NCBI GenBank assembly: GCA_011525665.1
Contig: WYAU01000019.1
Span: forward strand, 1 to 40,181
Length of the DNA: 40,181 nucleotides
Direction: 5' to 3'
Origin: Candidatus Brocadia sp.
GTDB taxonomy: Bacteria; Planctomycetota; Brocadiia; Brocadiales; Brocadiaceae
Shown here: in pieces, positions 32,761 to 40,181 of the stretch
Layout: each line of letters opens with the position of its first letter
How positions within the stretch are numbered: the stretch's first letter is position 1
Made by a program: the position numbers and the translations under genes
Notes under the pieces: model-generated
What the model was told of the DNA's origin: nothing
What the model saw: the letters and a program-made list of their open reading frames with translations, nothing else
The model's database searches: none

Positions 32761-33501
32761 ATGAAAAAAGATACGCTGAGGGGGACGGTTTACGCATTTA
32801 ATACGACGGATACCGTCGCCACCTATGACCTTGATATGGATGTCTTGCATCCGAACCGCGCCAGAATGGCATCTGTTGTATGCGAGGTATTGCCGTTTGA
32901 TAAGGCGGAAAATGTACGCATATTAGACCTGGGTGTTGGCACCGGCTACCTGTCCCAGAGGATTATTGAAACGTTTCCCCATGCAAGGATTGTAGCCGTG
33001 GATGTTGCCGAACTCATGATAGACAAGGCCAAGTTAAGGCTTAAAAATCACCTTTCACAAGTTACATTTCAAGTCTCTGCTTTCCAGGAATTGCCGGATA
33101 AAATAAGTACCCTTTCTCCTGTGGATGCCGTGGTTTCTTCATTTGCACTTCATCATTTGTACCGGGAAGAAAAGCTGACGCTCTTTCGGTATATTCACTC
33201 CCTACTGAAACCCCACGGCTGGTTTGTGAATTGCGATATCTTTAAGACTGCCGACGCCATGCTCGAGGCCAGATTCAGACGTTTACATTATCAGGGGATA
33301 CAGGAGAGGACGCGAAAGATTAAGCGCCAGGAGAAGACCCTTGACCAAATATCCTCAGAATTGGCGGGTAAGGAGAGAAAGGACGGCGACCATCTTTTAT
33401 TCCTTACGGACGATCTTCAACTTCTGGCAGAGGCTGGGTTCCGCACTGCCGAGTGTTTTTGGAAGGAATATCGGGAAGCAGTGTACGGCGGGATAAAATG
33501 A
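32761..33501 (+). CDS. Class I SAM-dependent methyltransferase, substrate unknown
   Basis: A protein of about 246 residues. ILDLGVGTGYLSQ is motif I for S-adenosylmethionine binding; VAVDVAELMIDKAK and VVSSFALHHLYREEK follow as motifs II and IV in the order of small-molecule methyltransferases of the UbiE/Methyltransf_11 type. The C-terminal third is helical and basic. The substrate cannot be read from sequence. The frame is open from TTG 32725, directly after the rdgB stop, and ATG 32749 is another option; I prefer ATG 32761. Its stop overlaps the ABC-F start as ATGA. Confidence 0.85.
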   Translation: MKKDTLRGTVYAFNTTDTVATYDLDMDVLHPNRARMASVVCEVLPFDKAENVRILDLGVGTGYLSQRIIETFPHARIVAVDVAELMIDKAKLRLKNHLSQVTFQVSAFQELPDKISTLSPVDAVVSSFALHHLYREEKLTLFRYIHSLLKPHGWFVNCDIFKTADAMLEARFRRLHYQGIQERTRKIKRQEKTLDQISSELAGKERKDGDHLLFLTDDLQLLAEAGFRTAECFWKEYREAVYGGIK

Positions 33502-35540
33502 TTCGATTGGACAAGGTCTGCCTGGCCTTCGGCAGCAAGGTGATTTTCGATAATATTTCTCTCCATATACGGAGAAACGACCGGATCGGTTTGATCGGTC
33601 CCAATGGCGCAGGTAAATCCACTCTCTTCAAACTCATTTGTAAATTCATTGAACCCGGCGCAGGCGGTCTTGTATGTGCGAAAGGTACAAACGTCGGTTA
33701 TCTTCCTCAGGAAGGTTTTGTCTTCAGGAAAAAAACCGTCTTCGAAGAGGCCGGTTCGGCATTTGAAGACATTCTTGAGTTAAAAAGCCAGATCGATAAG
33801 ATTCATTCCCACCTGGAAAATCTCTCGGTACAGAATGAAACCTCCGTAAACCATGGGCTCGCAAAAAGAGACGAAAATTTCCCTCCCTGCTCCCTCCCTC
33901 CCCATAGAGGAGGATTTCCGGACGAAGATCATCAGGTGATTTTAGACCGGTATGCTCACCTGCAGCATCAATTGGAGGTTGTTAACGGCGCCAAGGTTGA
34001 TGCGGAGACCAATAAGGTCCTAAAGGGTATGGGGTTTAAAGAATCAGATTTTGGAAAGGACATTAGTACATTGAGCGGTGGATGGCAAATGCGGGCGGCC
34101 CTTTCCCGGCTGTTGCTCCAGGAACCCAATCTGCTCCTCCTGGACGAACCAACGAATCACCTGGATATTGATTCAATCCTCTGGTTGGAAGAGTATCTCA
34201 AGGGATATAAGGGAGGACTGATTATCATTTCACATGATCGGGCATTTCTTGACCGTAACATTTCCAAGGTTTGGGAATTGGAGAGGGGAAAGATTCATGA
34301 GTATTACGGGAATTATTCCTTTTATGAGGCTGAAAAAGAGAAACGGAGGGAATTGCAGACGGCGCGTTATGTCAACCAGCAGAAACGGATCAAGGAAGTG
34401 GAGCGGTTTATCGAACGGTTCAGGGCAAAGAATACCAAGGCCTCACAGGTGCAGAGCCGAATCCTCATGCTCGAAAAGATGGAGAAGGAAGAATTACCAG
34501 AAAATACGGTAGAACAAATAAAATTTAGATTTCCTGCGTCGAAACAAAGTGGTATAACCGTTCTGGACATAAAAGATGTCTCGCATAAATATGACGGGCG
34601 GTTGATCTTTCAGGATATTTGCCTTTCGATTGAACGGGGGGAAAGGGTTGCCCTTGTGGGACAAAATGGGTCGGGAAAGTCTACCTTATTACGTATCATT
34701 GCGGGTATTGAGCGACCACATTCCGGAACTGTCAAGATGGGGCATAATGTCCTCTTCGATTATTTTGCACAGGAACATGCAGAAAAACTAAATAGCCGTA
34801 ACACGGTATTTCAGGAAATCGAGTCCGTCGCCCCCCTTTCCATGGTTTCCCGGGTTCGGCACATATTGGGCGCCTTTCTTTTTTCGGGCGACGATGTTTT
34901 TAAAACTGTCGATGTATTAAGTGGTGGTGAAAAATCCCGCCTCTCCCTTGCAAAAATGCTCCTCAAGCCCACAAATTTTCTCATCCTGGATGAACCTACC
35001 AACCATATCGACATTACCACGAAAAAAATTTTAAAAGACGCATTGCTGGATTATACAGGGAGCCTGTTGATTGTATCCCATGACAGGGACTTTCTGGATG
35101 GATTGGTTTCCAGGGTTTATGAATTAAAAAATGATAATATCCACGTTTATTTGGGAAGTTTTAAAGATTTCCTTGAAAAGAAGGAGTCTGATTTACAGAG
35201 AAGGGCCGCAGATACCGGGTCGAAAGTACTATCCCCATCAAAATCGGAAGAAATTGGTTCACAGAAACGGCAGTACTTACGAAAAAAGGAGCAAAATGCC
35301 AGACGGCGGAAGCTCGCAAAAGAGGTTCAAACTATAGAAGACGAGATTGCTTTAAGGGAGACACAAAAGAGGGAGCTTGATAGCGTTCTTTCGGATTCTG
35401 CGCTTTATAGCAACAAAGAAAAATGTGCCGGGATCAATAAGCAGTATAAGGTTATTGTCGCGGAATTAAATACCCTTTATGCCCGGTGGGAGGCTGCTCA
35501 GGCCGAATTGGAGTCGATGGATGATAATGGCGGCGAATGA
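33498..35540 (+). CDS. ABC-F family ATP-binding protein with central insertion
   Basis: A 680-residue protein with two ATPase domains and no membrane segments. Walker A motifs are GPNGAGKST and GQNGSGKST, signatures LSGGWQMR and LSGGEKSR, Walker B LLLDEPTNH and LILDEPTNH, joined by the basic P-site tRNA-interaction linker (about residues 270-340). A coiled-coil tail (about 585-675) resembles Uup. The family acts on ribosomes; Uup-type members have also been linked to DNA. Residues about 113-143 form an unusual insertion containing PPCSLPPHRGGF, encoded by a C-tract-rich stretch. ATG 33498 overlaps the preceding stop. Confidence 0.9.
   Translation: MIRLDKVCLAFGSKVIFDNISLHIRRNDRIGLIGPNGAGKSTLFKLICKFIEPGAGGLVCAKGTNVGYLPQEGFVFRKKTVFEEAGSAFEDILELKSQIDKIHSHLENLSVQNETSVNHGLAKRDENFPPCSLPPHRGGFPDEDHQVILDRYAHLQHQLEVVNGAKVDAETNKVLKGMGFKESDFGKDISTLSGGWQMRAALSRLLLQEPNLLLLDEPTNHLDIDSILWLEEYLKGYKGGLIIISHDRAFLDRNISKVWELERGKIHEYYGNYSFYEAEKEKRRELQTARYVNQQKRIKEVERFIERFRAKNTKASQVQSRILMLEKMEKEELPENTVEQIKFRFPASKQSGITVLDIKDVSHKYDGRLIFQDICLSIERGERVALVGQNGSGKSTLLRIIAGIERPHSGTVKMGHNVLFDYFAQEHAEKLNSRNTVFQEIESVAPLSMVSRVRHILGAFLFSGDDVFKTVDVLSGGEKSRLSLAKMLLKPTNFLILDEPTNHIDITTKKILKDALLDYTGSLLIVSHDRDFLDGLVSRVYELKNDNIHVYLGSFKDFLEKKESDLQRRAADTGSKVLSPSKSEEIGSQKRQYLRKKEQNARRRKLAKEVQTIEDEIALRETQKRELDSVLSDSALYSNKEKCAGINKQYKVIVAELNTLYARWEAAQAELESMDDNGGE
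33881..33903 (-). other. G-quadruplex-capable tract inside the ABC-F gene
   Basis: Read on the - strand, five runs of three or four G are separated by 1, 1, 4 and 1 bases, which fits the standard quadruplex pattern. The G-rich strand is the transcription template strand. It lies in the segment that encodes the odd insertion of the ABC-F protein. Confidence 0.6.
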
Positions 35541-35621
35541 CAAACGAAATGCTGCGGGGAGGGCATAAGTTTATCGTATACAAGGAATTGTCATTTTGTT
35601 TAAGCGGGTTTTCGGGTGGCG

Positions 35622-35642
35622 CGGATAAACCTTGTTTGTCCG
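35622..35642. terminator. Weak hairpin between convergent genes
   Basis: A 9-bp stem with one G-T pair and a three-base loop lies between the ABC-F gene and the convergent signalling gene. Neither side has a good T run, so termination activity is uncertain. Confidence 0.3.
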
Positions 35643-35645
35643 TGT

Positions 35646-38600
35646 TTAACGTGAATGCATTTCAGTCACCGCGCACGGCAGGCCAATATAATATCCCTGG
35701 GCGTAATCTACTCCGTATTCCAGCAACAACTGCACCGTTTCCTTACATCCTACAAACTCCGCGACGGTTTGTTTGCCCAGCCCGCGTGCCACCTCTACGA
35801 TTGCCTTGACCAGGTGTTGGTCTACCAAGTTGTGTGTCAGATCACGAATAAAGCCGCCGTCAATTTTTAGATAGTCAACGGGGAGGTGCTTGAGGTGGCT
35901 GAATGAGGAAAAGCCGATGCCGAAATCATCGAGAGCAAAACGGCTGCCCACGGCCTTGAGATTGGCAATGAATCGCTGTGCGGTCGTCATGCTTTCGATG
36001 AGGGCGGTTTCTGTGATTTCAAATACAAGGCTTTGCGGATTAATTGATGTTTCGGCAAATTCCCGTTTAATCAGCGGCAGCAATTCGGGATCTGTAAATG
36101 CCCTGCCGGAGAGATTAACCTCAAGGAATAGTCCCCTTTCGGTAAATCGCTGTTCCGTGGCGAGGTGAATAGCCCGCCGTACTACCCAGCGGTCGATCTC
36201 CTTGATGAGCCCGCAGTGCTCGGCGATGCCCAGAAAGTTGATAGGACTAATAAGCTCTTTTTTGTCATCTACCATGCGCAGCAATGCCTCGTGGCCAACA
36301 ATCCTGTTCTGTCTTATATCTAATATTGGCTGTAAGTGCAATACGAACTGGTTGTTTTTCAGGGCGCCTCTGATACGTCTTTCCCAGCCCAATCTTGACT
36401 CAATCTGGATTTTGTGATCGGGTGAAAAAACGCAGATACGGTTGCGTCCTTCCTCTTTTGCCTTATAGAGGGCAAGATCAGCGTACGAAAGTAATGTCTC
36501 GGCCTCATCCCCATGCTCTGGAAATAGCGCAATGCCAATACTGGCGGTAATACTATGGGATTGCCTTTTATCCACAACGATATTGTTTTTTATCAAAGCG
36601 AGAATGTGCTCCGCAATCGACTCTGCCTGACCTGCGGTGATATGGGGAAGGATGAGCGCAAATTCGTCCCCGCCCAGTCTTGCGAGTGTGTCGGTATTCC
36701 GCAGCCGTTTCCGGAAGAGAACGGCTAAGTCTGTAAGGAGTTTATCTCCTACCTGATGGCCAAGTGTGTCATTGATGTGTTTAAAGTTGTCTACATCAAG
36801 AAACAACAATGCCCCCCCGTTGCCGTATCTCCTTGCCTGCGCAAGGCAGTTTTCCAGTTCTTCATGAAAGCGACGCCGGTTTAAGAGGTTGGTAAGCGGA
36901 TCACAGTTAGCCAGGTGTGCGAGTTGTGCCTCGAAGTGTTTGCGCTCGGTGATGTCTTCCTTCACTGCAAGAAAATGGGTAATGACCCCTTCCGCGTTTC
37001 TGATGGGTGAAATGGATGCGTAATCCCAGTAAAGTTCGCCGTTTTTTTTCTTGTTACAGAATTCTCCCCGCCATTCTCTGCCCGATGTGATTGTATCCCA
37101 TAGGCGCTTGTATTCCGAGGCGGATGTCTTGCCGGATTTTAATATGCGGGGATTTTTCCCGATGACTTCATCCAGGGTATAGCCGGTTAGTTGGGTAAAT
37201 TTAGGATTTACGTATTCAACATTGCCTTTTATATCGGTAATTACTATTGATACCGGACTTTGTTTTACGGCATTTGATAGCTTGCGAAGTTCTTCTTCTA
37301 TTCGCTTGCGTTCTGTAACGTCACGGTCAATGCCGCGATAACCGGCAAAGTTTCCCTGAGCATCAAAAATGGGTATTCCGCTGGTTTCCAGCACCACCCT
37401 TTGGTTGTTCTTGTGCAGGTTCACATTTTCCAGCCGTACAATGGGCTTTTGTGCATCGGTAATTTCTCTGTACAAACCGGTTATGCGTTCCGCTTCGTCA
37501 GGAGGCATCAGCTGAAACGGGCTTTTTCCCACGATTTCTTCCGGCTCATATCCTAATAAGTCCTTGATCTTTGGACTGGCGTACGTGAATGTTGTATTTT
37601 GGTCTACCTCCCATACCCAGTCGCTGGTGGTCTCCACAAGGGCGCGAAACCGGCTTTCACTCTTGCGCAACTCTTCTTCTGCCTGTTTGTGTTCTGTGAT
37701 TTCTCTTCCGAGTTCATCGGCCATACTATTAAAACTCATGGCCAGTGCGCCAATTTCATCACTACGGGTTACCTTTACCCTGTAACGGAGATCCCCTCCT
37801 GACAACCTTTCTGCTGCATCCGTTAAATGCCTGAGGGGCCTTGAAGTTGAAACTGCAAAGATGATCCCCACACCGGTAACAACCGACGCACTGACTGTTC
37901 CGATAATCAGCGAAAAGATACTCAGCGTTTTTAACGGTTCAAAGGCCTCTGTCTTATCGATCTCTGCCAGAAGCGTCCAGCCGTACTCACGTATCTCCAT
38001 CGAAACACCTGCAACGGGAGTCTTTCTGTAGTCCGGATAAATGCCAACCATTTCTTTGTGATCTTCGGCAATCTTCCGGACCGGTTCCGTATCCACAAGC
38101 TGCCGGAGTGGTGCGTTATCGATAAAGCGTGATTCGGTAAGCATTACCCTGTCTCTGTTGACTATGTACACCTCGCCGGTCTTTCCTATTCCAACCCGGT
38201 CGGTTGTAATCTCATCCAGGGCGGAAAGGCTATAGATATTAATAATGGCGCCTATTGTTTTATGATCTTGTTTGGAAATTATGGGAGCCGAGACAAAAAT
38301 GCAATTCATGCCAATGTCAGTAGAGCAGTGGGGCTGTCCAATTACGGCGTCGCCATATTTTTTCAGTATCCCTTCCGCAAATACCGCCTGGCTAGAAAAA
38401 TCCTTTCCTATGAGGTTTTCATTGGTGGACGAGATGACCTTACCGCATGTATCGGTGATGGCTATTGCCACAAGATGGCGGTAGAGCGGCAATTTGTTCG
38501 CGGAGAGATATGCGTTGAGGTGAATTGCCGCATTCCGCTTGGAGATCTTGCCGTAAACGATCCTGTGAACGCTGGTTCTAATGAACCCGTCTGTGCTGAA

Positions 38601-38735
38601 GTCCACCGAACGTGCCCTTATAATCTCCAGAAGAGATTGGACATGAAGCCTTCTGGACTCTGCAACCGCCCTCAGCTTTTCAAAAATCTGGTGCCTCAGG
38701 TTGTTCCTGCCTTTGATTGATTGGAATGGTTTCAT
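35646..38735 (-). CDS. Cache-HAMP-PAS-PAS-GGDEF-EAL cyclic-di-GMP signalling protein
   Basis: A 1029-residue protein. Order: Cache-type sensor (about 15-265), one membrane helix (about 272-297), HAMP (about 298-350), PAS/PAC (about 365-480), PAS/PAC (about 487-605), GGDEF (about 610-770) and EAL (about 785-1025). GGDEF is intact at 688-692 with an RNTD product-inhibition site five residues before it. The EAL domain retains EALLR at 816-820, the VNLS, FEITE and DDFGIGFSS motifs, and QGYYIG. Both synthesis and breakdown of cyclic-di-GMP are therefore possible. The start is supported by GGAGG nine bases upstream, yet the membrane helix that should precede the Cache domain is absent, which suggests 5' truncation. 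The upstream neighbour is a chemoreceptor. Confidence 0.92.
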   Translation of the reverse strand: MKPFQSIKGRNNLRHQIFEKLRAVAESRRLHVQSLLEIIRARSVDFSTDGFIRTSVHRIVYGKISKRNAAIHLNAYLSANKLPLYRHLVAIAITDTCGKVISSTNENLIGKDFSSQAVFAEGILKKYGDAVIGQPHCSTDIGMNCIFVSAPIISKQDHKTIGAIINIYSLSALDEITTDRVGIGKTGEVYIVNRDRVMLTESRFIDNAPLRQLVDTEPVRKIAEDHKEMVGIYPDYRKTPVAGVSMEIREYGWTLLAEIDKTEAFEPLKTLSIFSLIIGTVSASVVTGVGIIFAVSTSRPLRHLTDAAERLSGGDLRYRVKVTRSDEIGALAMSFNSMADELGREITEHKQAEEELRKSESRFRALVETTSDWVWEVDQNTTFTYASPKIKDLLGYEPEEIVGKSPFQLMPPDEAERITGLYREITDAQKPIVRLENVNLHKNNQRVVLETSGIPIFDAQGNFAGYRGIDRDVTERKRIEEELRKLSNAVKQSPVSIVITDIKGNVEYVNPKFTQLTGYTLDEVIGKNPRILKSGKTSASEYKRLWDTITSGREWRGEFCNKKKNGELYWDYASISPIRNAEGVITHFLAVKEDITERKHFEAQLAHLANCDPLTNLLNRRRFHEELENCLAQARRYGNGGALLFLDVDNFKHINDTLGHQVGDKLLTDLAVLFRKRLRNTDTLARLGGDEFALILPHITAGQAESIAEHILALIKNNIVVDKRQSHSITASIGIALFPEHGDEAETLLSYADLALYKAKEEGRNRICVFSPDHKIQIESRLGWERRIRGALKNNQFVLHLQPILDIRQNRIVGHEALLRMVDDKKELISPINFLGIAEHCGLIKEIDRWVVRRAIHLATEQRFTERGLFLEVNLSGRAFTDPELLPLIKREFAETSINPQSLVFEITETALIESMTTAQRFIANLKAVGSRFALDDFGIGFSSFSHLKHLPVDYLKIDGGFIRDLTHNLVDQHLVKAIVEVARGLGKQTVAEFVGCKETVQLLLEYGVDYAQGYYIGLPCAVTEMHSR

Positions 38736-38941
38736 CTTGCAAGACCTCCGGGAGTAAAACTAACGTTGACTTACAGGGGGAGTCTGTTGCTCGCAGCTTC
38801 TGTTGCCGCTAGTCCCAAAACAAGCGAGCTTTCCAAGACCCCGCTTGTTTTGGGGCTCGTAGACGGGAGAAATCTCCCGCCTGTATAAAATTTTCTTGCT
38901 GATGGACGACAAAAGGCACCCCGGGATACTGGACGAACTGC
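38736..38941. repeat. Palindrome-rich spacer (REP/MITE-like)
   Basis: A perfect 13-bp inverted repeat (38814-38826 and 38842-38854, 15-base loop) is followed within 20 bases by a tight hairpin of 7-bp arms (CGGGAGA, AA, TCTCCCG; about 38874-38889). Neither has the T run of a terminator on the - strand. The arrangement resembles dispersed palindromic intergenic repeats; copies elsewhere in the genome could not be checked. Confidence 0.55.
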
Positions 38942-40181
38942 TTAAAAATCCCTGAAATCATCGCCCGGCGTAGAGGCGAGGAGATGTGATCTTGCTCCTG
39001 ACAGGATAAGTTCCTTTCCATTTTCCTCTGGTGAAGTATCTTCGTGATAGCCGGATGAAATCTTCCTGTTTGATGGAGTCATTGGTCTTTTTGTTTTTAA
39101 ACGGCCGTGTTCTTTCTTTTTCACAACGGCAGGCTTTACTCCCGTAGTGTCTCTATCGCCTTTCCTATTTACCTCTGCTGCGATCCTGTCGACGAGGGCA
39201 TTGAGTCCCTGCGCCTGAGCGGACAATTCTTCACTGGCTGCCGCCGTTTCCTCGGCGTTTGCCGCATTCTGCTGAACAACCTGATCCATCTGCTGGATGG
39301 CTTTGCCGATCTGCTCTATCCCGTTGGTCTGCTCTTCCGAGGCAGTGGCAATCTCGTTTACCAGGTCAGTGACTTTCTTTACCTGTTCAACTATTGCGGA
39401 AAATGCCTCTTCGGTCTTTTTCACCAGGTTCATACCGACATCCGCCTTATCTCCGCTGTCGGTAATCAATGCTGTAATGTCTTTGGCGGCTGTGGAACTT
39501 CTCTGGGCGAGATTTCTGACCTCCTCTGCCACGACGGCAAATCCCCGTCCGTGTTCCCCGGCGCGGGCTGCCTCCACCGCTGCATTTAAAGCCAGCAAGT
39601 TTGTCTGAAAGGCAATACCTTCAATGATCTTGATAATGTCGGCAATCTTTCCGCTGCTTTCTGAGATATTTCTCATTGCATTATTCATTTCTATTACGGT
39701 GGTGCCGCCGTGCTCAACCGTGTTATTGCATAACTTTGCTAATTTGGCTGCCTCAGCGGCATTATCGGCATTCTGCTGTGTCATGGATGATATCTCTTCC
39801 ATGGTTGATGAGGTTTCTTCGACTGAAGCGGCTTGCTCCGTGGTTGCTTCCGACAAACCCTGGCTGGATGCCGAGATCTCTTCCGACGCCGATGCTACCT
39901 GAGAAGCGCTCTCCGTAAGGTCGGTGACGAGGTTCCTGAAAAGGGTTGTAATCTTTGCCGGCAAGAATGCCGTCAGGAAACTGCCTACCGCCATACTGAT
40001 TCCCACTGCAATTACGGCAATCAGCCACATCGACCTTTGCAGACCCAGGGTCGTCCGTGTATCCTCTTCCAATAGTTTAGATACGTTCTCCCCAATGTGG
40101 TCTATATCTTTCTGGACGGTAGCAACCAGCGGGGCCAGTTCTTCCCTGAGGTGTTTCAGGTCCAGCCGGTAATCACTTCCC
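38942..40181 (-). CDS. Methyl-accepting chemotaxis protein, 5' end outside window
   Basis: The frame is open to the window edge, so the N-terminus and most of the sensor domain are missing; at least 412 residues are present. One membrane helix (SMWLIAVIAVGIS...) about 45 residues in is followed by the cytoplasmic signalling coiled coil. The hairpin tip (IIEGIAFQTNLLALNAAVEAARAGE, then GRGFAVVAEEVRNLAQRS) is highly conserved and intact, and Glu/Gln/Ala-rich methylation helices flank it. No HAMP motif is clear after the membrane helix. The C-terminal ~70 residues are basic and unstructured-looking. No CheA or CheW genes lie within the window. Confidence 0.93.
   Translation of the reverse strand, partial: GSDYRLDLKHLREELAPLVATVQKDIDHIGENVSKLLEEDTRTTLGLQRSMWLIAVIAVGISMAVGSFLTAFLPAKITTLFRNLVTDLTESASQVASASEEISASSQGLSEATTEQAASVEETSSTMEEISSMTQQNADNAAEAAKLAKLCNNTVEHGGTTVIEMNNAMRNISESSGKIADIIKIIEGIAFQTNLLALNAAVEAARAGEHGRGFAVVAEEVRNLAQRSSTAAKDITALITDSGDKADVGMNLVKKTEEAFSAIVEQVKKVTDLVNEIATASEEQTNGIEQIGKAIQQMDQVVQQNAANAEETAAASEELSAQAQGLNALVDRIAAEVNRKGDRDTTGVKPAVVKKKEHGRLKTKRPMTPSNRKISSGYHEDTSPEENGKELILSGARSHLLASTPGDDFRDF

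Noticed and set aside
35537-35809. A 90-codon frame after the ABC-F gene
   Set aside because: It overlaps the 3' end of the convergent signalling gene and has no ribosome binding site or domain.
38262-38720. A 152-codon + strand frame
   Set aside because: It lies opposite the Cache domain of the signalling gene and has no domain or ribosome binding site.
38809-39021. A 70-codon - strand frame ending in KARLFWD
   Set aside because: It runs through the end of the chemoreceptor gene and the palindromic spacer; likely a repeat-derived spurious frame.

Overview
The window looks like chromosome from an anammox planctomycete (order Brocadiales: Kuenenia, Brocadia or Jettenia type). The argument rests on a complete nitrite oxidoreductase (NXR) cluster in the arrangement known from those bacteria, together with many c-type cytochromes, a Planctomycetes-type haem-binding cytochrome domain and a protein resembling the NXR tubule subunit. 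I cannot fix the genus from sequence alone.

Positions 1-20950 hold the respiratory island, all on the + strand. It starts with an unidentified secreted protein (462-1547) and an amicyanin-like cupredoxin (1981-2730) behind a strong promoter. Next come a cytochrome bd-like membrane subunit (2789-4936), five c-type cytochromes carrying ten CxxCH motifs in total (5133-10659) and a double universal-stress-domain protein resembling NxrT (10683-12017). After a 507-base gap with its own promoter candidate come nxrC, nxrB, a NarJ/TorD-type chaperone, an HExxH protein with a zinc-ribbon-like tail, and nxrA with a Tat signal (12525-20027). An intrinsic terminator follows nxrA. A second cupredoxin (20129-20857) and another terminator close the island. 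The catalytic A/B/C subunits would oxidise nitrite to nitrate; the copper proteins, cytochromes and bd-like protein are the likely electron outlets.

Positions 21034-27187 are an isoprenoid/envelope operon behind a consensus promoter: ispG, dxr, a site-2 protease with four PDZ modules, and a sigma-54 activator with FHA and GAF domains.

Positions 27312-35540 start with arginine biosynthesis (argB, argD, argF), continue with rph, then a HepT/MntA toxin-antitoxin pair wedged between rph and rdgB, a SAM methyltransferase and an ABC-F ATPase that carries an odd insertion over a G-quadruplex-capable tract.

Positions 35646-40181 are on the - strand: a Cache-HAMP-PAS-PAS-GGDEF-EAL signalling protein that appears to lack its first membrane helix, a palindrome-rich spacer, and a methyl-accepting chemotaxis protein cut off by the window edge. 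I saw no rRNA, tRNA, CRISPR array or intact insertion sequence.
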